A stretch of 64,000 nucleotides of DNA. It comes from Cenococcum geophilum 1.58. Taxonomy: Eukaryota > Ascomycota > Dothideomycetes > Gloniales > Gloniaceae. The stretch lies in the NCBI GenBank assembly GCA_001692895.1, contig KV748276.1, positions 126,137 to 190,136 of the forward strand. The letters run 5' to 3'. Positions 59,308 to 64,000 of this stretch are shown piece after piece (the first letter of the stretch is position 1; every line of letters begins with the position of its first letter). Both the position numbers and the translations under genes were made by a program. A model generated the notes under the pieces. It saw nothing but the letters and a program-made list of their open reading frames with translations, was not told the DNA's origin and made no database searches.

Positions 59308-61855
59308 ATGGGTGTGCCATCAAGACAGGCGTCGAACGCCATCATATACCTAACCTACGGCGCATTCCTGTTGGTTCCGATCAAGCCAATCTTTGCAAAT
59401 GGGCGTTGATGCGCTAATAATACTCAACCACAGGGCTACCGGTGTTTTTATAGCCTGGCGACTTCGGAATCAATCGAAAAATGAATACCTGTCAAGTAAC
59501 CGAACACAGAAGGGTCAGACTGTAACCGCAGTTTACTGGTTAAGACAGCGACACCACCAGGCGTCGATTTTTGCCCCAAAAACCGCTCCCATTCTATCCT
59601 AGTACCTTGGGATCGCAAACTAACGGTTAACAGGCGTCCCACTTGCCCTGAATTTCATAGCATCGGGTGAGTGCGTCGTTGCAACCTCCCGAGCACCCGG
59701 AAAAGAGCGGCGGCAGCAGCGGTATTACAGCAACATCATCGAGAACAAAAACCGGAATATCGCATGTGTATCGCAAATTGCAGCCATAATTGAGCGAGAG
59801 TCGTGAAGAGTTGCTATAACAGGTTCGTATATGAGATCTCTCGCAGACGCTGCTCTGCCAGTCGCTTCGCTACCTCTGTCTTCTAGACCCCAATCTAGAG
59901 ATATGGGACTGCTGAGGGTGTGGCAGAGTAGCTCTGTGCGGCTACACTACGGGCGCCGAGTCTACTAGACCTAGGATCCAAGCCTTATCCTACCAATGCA
60001 AAGAAGATCCCATGGCCAGGAAAGACGAAGCTGAGAAGTACCGTGAAGACTCGATCAAGATAATGCTTGCGTGAGGAACGTGCTGCCGCTCTTTCCCATA
60101 AAATCAATCCCCTTCCATCATGTTTTGCGGGGGCTGACCTAGGTTTCGTTGCGCATCAGCTTTGGGCTCTGGTGTATTGTTTGCCTACCCTGAAATTGCT
60201 ACAATCTGTGGAATCCAAGGCCTCGTCGTTTATGCACTATCATCATCATTGCCTCTCTTGGTTTTTGGGCTCTTGGGCCCTATCTTGAGACGCAAATGCC
60301 CCGAGGGTTTTGTCCTCACTGAATGGACTCGACAAAGATATGGAGTGGTCACGGCCTTATTTCTAAGTACTTGCACGTTCGTTGCACTCAGGTCTATGAG
60401 CTTTAGTTGCATCCTGCTAATATACCAACCAGACTGATCACTCTATTTTTGTACATGGTTGCCGAACTGTCTGCCCTGCAGCAAATTGTCAATGTCATGA
60501 CAGGGTTAAACGGACTGCCCGCTGTGATAGTGGAATGTGTTGTGACAACCATCTATACGTGTACAGGGAATCTCCCTCACTGTTAATGCTCAGCCCGGCT
60601 AATTTTTTATCACAGCAATTGGCGGTTTCAGAGTTTCTTTTATTACGGACAATATTCAGGGTGCTATGGTTGTGGGGCTCATCATTCTTGGGGCCATCAC
60701 TGTTGGTGTGGAGACGCATATCAACCGGAGCTTGATCGATCAATCTGGATTTCTCAATTCCAGCCTCCTGGGGTGGCAGCTTGTTTATATCTTGCCCGTT
60801 GCGATTCTCACCAACGATTTCTTCATTTCAGTAGGTGCAATACCTCATTCACCCTTTGGCATAGATTTTACTAATTATCCATACAGGGCTTCTGGCTCCG
60901 AACCTTCGCCTCCCGTTCTGACAAAGATCTTTGGATTGGAGTCGTCATAGCCACAGTTGCTGTCACTATAATCCTCACTCTAGTCGGTAGTACTGGACTT
61001 CTCGCTGCTTGGTCCGGCGCTTGGCCGTTAAGTTCGTCAGATGAAGGTTATCTCGCGTTCTTCCTCCTTCTTAATCAACTTCCGGCTTGGGTTATCGGCA
61101 TTGTTCTTGTCATAGTCGTCTCACTCAGCACAGCTGCTTTCGACAGCTTTCAGAGTGCCATGGTCAGCACTGGCAGTAACGATCTCTTCCGAAACAAACT
61201 TAACTTATGGTGGATCCGAGCCTGCGTTGTCCTCATAATATTCCCCGTTGTTGTAGTAGCTCTGAAGAGTCCTGATATCCTACAGATCTACCTCATCAGC
61301 GATCTTGTCAGTGCCGCTCTTGTCCCTGTGCTCGTCATCGGCCTGTCAGATCGTTGCTACTGGTGGCGAGGTTTCGATGTAACAGTTGGTGGACTTGGTG
61401 GTATCTTCACTATATTCCTCTTCGGTTTGGTATACTACAATGGTGATATGAAAGCCGCTGGGAATTTGATTCTTCTGGAAGGTGGTCTCTACGCCAACGA
61501 TTGGAGCGCTTTTGGTGAGTTTGTTTTAACTTCAACGAATCTACCATTGCATTCTCTAACTTATCTTAATATTACCACTCTCTCGCTATTAATGATATGC
61601 TAACAATACTTCTCAGGCACGTTCGTTGCCGCGCCAGTTGGAGGTTTACTCTGGGGTTTCGGCGCTTTCTGCCTTCGTATCACTGTCCAGTACATCATGG
61701 CTCGTGTAAAGGGGCATCGATTCGACGCCTTCGACCGCCCAGCTCCAGTCCCGCCAAGCTTCTATACCGGACGAAACGGTGGAGTCAATGAGAACGAGCG
61801 AGAGGACGCCGTGGAGGACACTGCTGGTTCCAAACTTGACGGCAAGTTCTTCTAG
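59308..61855 (+). CDS. Sodium:solute symporter family transporter (SSS)
   Basis: Proposed exons: 59308-59373, 59434-59513, 59634-59666, 60160-60391, 60433-60560, 60616-60830, 60887-61514, 61617-61855, about 540 residues. The joined N-terminal exons read MGVPSRQASNAIIYLTYG (first membrane helix), GVFIAWRLRNQSKNEYLSSN, PLALNFIAS then ALGSGVLFAYPEIAT, the conserved SSS start. The rest has many hydrophobic helices (for example VVGLIILGAITVGVE, ILVIVVSLSTAAFDSFQS). The family moves small solutes (urea, proline, choline and others) with Na+ or H+ across membranes; the substrate here is unknown. Two oddities: exon 1 to exon 2 is out of phase by one base with canonical sites, and intron 3 is 493 bp, far longer than the others. 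The gene may be damaged at its 5' end. Confidence 0.72.
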
Positions 61856-62214
61856 AACGGAAGAGCTTAAGGAGTCGAAGTGCAGAAAACGCTCGGAGAC
61901 GGTGCATAGTATTATGGGACAGGCTGTTTTGAGGTAGTGCTTTATTTTCGCGTTTCCTAGAATAAATTGAAAGCCTCTGCTACATAAGTATATATATTTT
62001 TTTAAGCAACGAGCTAGGGGGAATAGAGTCTGCCGAAATAATTCAATTCGTCCTGTCGAGCCGTCCTTCAAATTAAGCTCTCTATATTTGCTGCGCTACG
62101 GGTTATATCGGGAATGCCAAGCCTTAGAGACCCACGGTTCATAGTTGATGACAAGGTTCGGAGAACAAAAGTCCAGTTACTCAACACCTCCTCTCTACCA
62201 CCCTTGCACCCACA
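61856..62214. other. Intergenic region upstream of lipoyl synthase
   Basis: Holds the 3' flank of the symporter, a T-rich stretch near 61990 and the promoter of the lipoyl synthase gene. Nothing else seen. Confidence 0.4.
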
Positions 62215-63616
62215 ATGTCTACTTCAATATGCCGCTGCCGCAGGCTCCATGCCTCCTCTCTGCTTTCACTCTCCTCTCGCACCCTACCCGCCATTCCTTC
62301 TCGGACCTTCGCCACCACCATTGACCCGTCGTCAACATGCGCAACTGCAAAGCCCCAACGCCCAACTATAACATTCCAGGATAAATTGAACACAGGACCA
62401 TCATTTGGCGACTTTGTTAGTGAAAGAGAGAAACCATTGATGCCGGAAGATGCTTTAGAGCTTAAGACGGTGATGGTCGGATCTGAGGGCAGAAAGAAGC
62501 AGATCACAAGGTTACCGGAGTGGCTGAAAACACCAGTACCGGTGGGGGAGAATTTCAAGAAAATAAAGAATGATTTGAGGGGGCTGAATCTGCACACCGG
62601 TCCGTACAGCGATGCCAAGCCTTCCTCTGTATTTCACTAATAGGGAACTTGCGTACAGTATGCGAGGAAGCTCGCTGCCCAAATATCTCAGATTGCTGGG
62701 GCGGATCTTCCAAATCTGCTGCTACCGCAACGATTATGCTGATGGGTGATACCTGCACGCGCGGTTGCCGCTTCTGCTCGGTCAAGACCTCCAAAGCTCC
62801 TCCACCACTCGACCCACATGAGCCTGAGCATACCGCAGAAGCTCTCTCTCGCTGGGGTCTCGGTTACGTCGTACTCACCTCCGTGGACCGTGACGATCTG
62901 GTGGATAGTGGCGCCAGGCATTTTGCTGAGACGATCCGAAAAATTAAACAGAAGGCGCCGACAATGCTAGTCGAAGCATTGACAGGAGACTATGCTGGAG
63001 ATCTGGAAATGGCGAAAATGGTTGCGACAAGTGGGTTGGATGTATACGCACACAATATCGAGACAGTGGAGGCTCTAACACCATTCGTGCGAGATCGGAG
63101 AGCAAAATTCAGGCAAAGTTTGGCTGTGCTAAAGGCTGCAAAGGAGGCTAAGGAGGGCCTAATTACCAAGACAAGTATAATGTTAGGCCTGGGAGAGAAA
63201 GAGAAGCAAATTTATGATGCACTTAGAGGTATGTCGTACTATATCGTATATTTCTTTGATAAATTCTCTGCAGTTCCTATTTGCAGTTTCAGCAAAATCA
63301 CGCTGATGCTAATCATATCACATTTGTAGAACTCCGCAAAGTCGACGTTGACGTGGTAACATTTGGGCAATACATGCGTCCCACAAAACGTCACATGAAA
63401 GTTGAAGAATACATCACCCCTGCAGCTTTCGAGCTCTGGCGTCAGCGCGCTCTTGATATGGGATTTCTCTACTGCGCTAGTGGGCCCCTGGTGAGGAGTA
63501 GCTACAAGGCTGGCGAGGCCTTCATCGAGAACGTTCTCAAGAAGAGGGCGAGAAAGAGTGAGACAGCCATGGCGGCGGTCGCTGGTGATCTAGGAATAGG
63601 AACGAAGGAAGCTTAA
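62215..63616 (+). CDS. LIP5: Lipoyl synthase, mitochondrial
   Basis: Three exons, 62215-62599, 62659-63228, 63330-63616 (introns 59 and 101 bp), give 413 residues. A radical-SAM enzyme that inserts two sulfurs into octanoyl groups on lipoate-dependent subunits of pyruvate and 2-oxoglutarate dehydrogenase and glycine cleavage complexes. The N terminus is Arg/Ser-rich without acids ([17 protein letters not shown]), a mitochondrial presequence. C130, C135 and C141 ([12 protein letters not shown]) bind the auxiliary 4Fe-4S cluster. C161, C165 and C168 (CTRGCRFC) bind the SAM cluster. The C-terminal RSSYKAGE holds the conserved serine ligand. All ligands are present and the gene appears functional. 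It is the clearest housekeeping gene in the window. Confidence 0.96.
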
Positions 63617-63892
63617 CGTCGAACCTCCTCGTTAATCACGCTAAGACAGGTGCCGCGGGAAGTCTTCCTTTTTTCAAAACATTTCCAAGTGCTCTTAAAT
63701 TTTTAACGTATTTTGGGATGGGAAATTGGGGAGTATGGGGCGGCGTTCGGCAGCCAGTGCTCCAAGCATTATTGGTGTTTTAGACTACGCCATTTTGGAA
63801 AATAGGCATCTTCAACACTATCTGTACGATCTTTTGATACTTCAACCCATTTCGGCCAAGAGGGCTGTACAATACAATCTAGTGCTCAACCC
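63617..63892. other. Convergent intergenic region
   Basis: 3' flank of the lipoyl synthase gene. The plus-strand frame 63726-63926 has no recognisable features. Confidence 0.4.
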
Positions 63893-64000
63893 TCATCGCA
63901 TATCCGCCGACTCAACCGCCCGATAAGCCTCATCACCCTCTAGCTCCACGACACTCTTTCCGCGATTACGCGCGTCCATTTCCCACGGTTGGGATTGTGG
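63893..64000 (-). CDS. C-terminal end of an unidentified protein (partial)
   Basis: The last 35 codons of a minus-strand frame run off the window edge: PWEMDARNRGKSVVELEGD, then EAYRAVESADMR and TGA at 63895-63893. The composition is that of a real protein end and the frame is convergent with lipoyl synthase. Too short to identify. Confidence 0.4.
   Translation of the reverse strand, partial: PQSQPWEMDARNRGKSVVELEGDEAYRAVESADMR

Overview
The window is filamentous ascomycete (Pezizomycotina) nuclear DNA. The protein genes have short GT-AG introns, mostly 41-120 bp. The protein set is typically fungal: a GH7-CBM1 cellulase relic, a CYP65-like P450, an ABC-A transporter relic, a flavin monooxygenase, and lipoyl synthase. 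About 37 kb in the middle is saturated with CpA-to-TpA changes, the signature of repeat-induced point mutation (RIP). Transposons there read through as recognisable proteins in which glutamine codons have become TAA or TAG. I cannot name the species; a member of the Leotiomycetes is only a weak guess.

Layout. 1-3.07 kb: 3' part of a RIP-mutated chromovirus (family A), followed by a likely solo LTR and decayed sequence to about 4.2 kb. 4.7-18 kb: a gene island with an NAD(P)-binding SDR-like gene, an ATP-grasp-type membrane protein, a putative mitochondrial protein (minus), an ABC-A transporter relic (minus), a small zinc-binding protein, a GH7 cellobiohydrolase relic and a P450 (minus) with one in-frame stop. 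18.6-55.2 kb: RIP block. 55.3-64 kb: second gene island with a 229-bp MITE at the boundary, a salicylate-hydroxylase-like monooxygenase, an F-box pseudogene (minus), a sodium:solute symporter, mitochondrial lipoyl synthase, and the 3' end of a minus-strand reading frame at the right edge.

The RIP block can be taken apart with target-site duplications (TSDs). A 1.8-kb sequence (D) is tandemly duplicated as D1 and D2. D1 was split by Gypsy B (24546-36605, TSD CGCAA) and, 20 bp further on, by Gypsy A (36626-44870, TSD CTAAA). Gypsy B carries a Copia element (27642-33824, minus, TSD ATTAT) in its RNase H region and a 264-bp LTR-like element in its integrase region. The Copia in turn carries a 174-bp solo LTR (TSD GTTAT). 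Gypsy A carries a 359-bp solo LTR in its integrase (TSD ATACA). To the right are a cluster of pogo/Fot1-type DNA elements inserted end to end at TA sites, three kinds of minisatellite, a 580-bp assembly gap and a very AT-rich tract.

The most unusual observation is a non-coding module of about 55 bp, followed downstream by a palindrome around ATTTTCCAT. It lies at the same place, 130-330 bp inside the 3' LTR, in two unrelated elements: the Copia and Gypsy B. A second pattern is that short elements (under about 400 bp) stay GC-richer and mostly unmutated while the long elements around them are wrecked, as expected if RIP has a length threshold. The accessory genes near the block are mostly broken, some by changes in RIP context, while the housekeeping gene at the right (lipoyl synthase) is intact.
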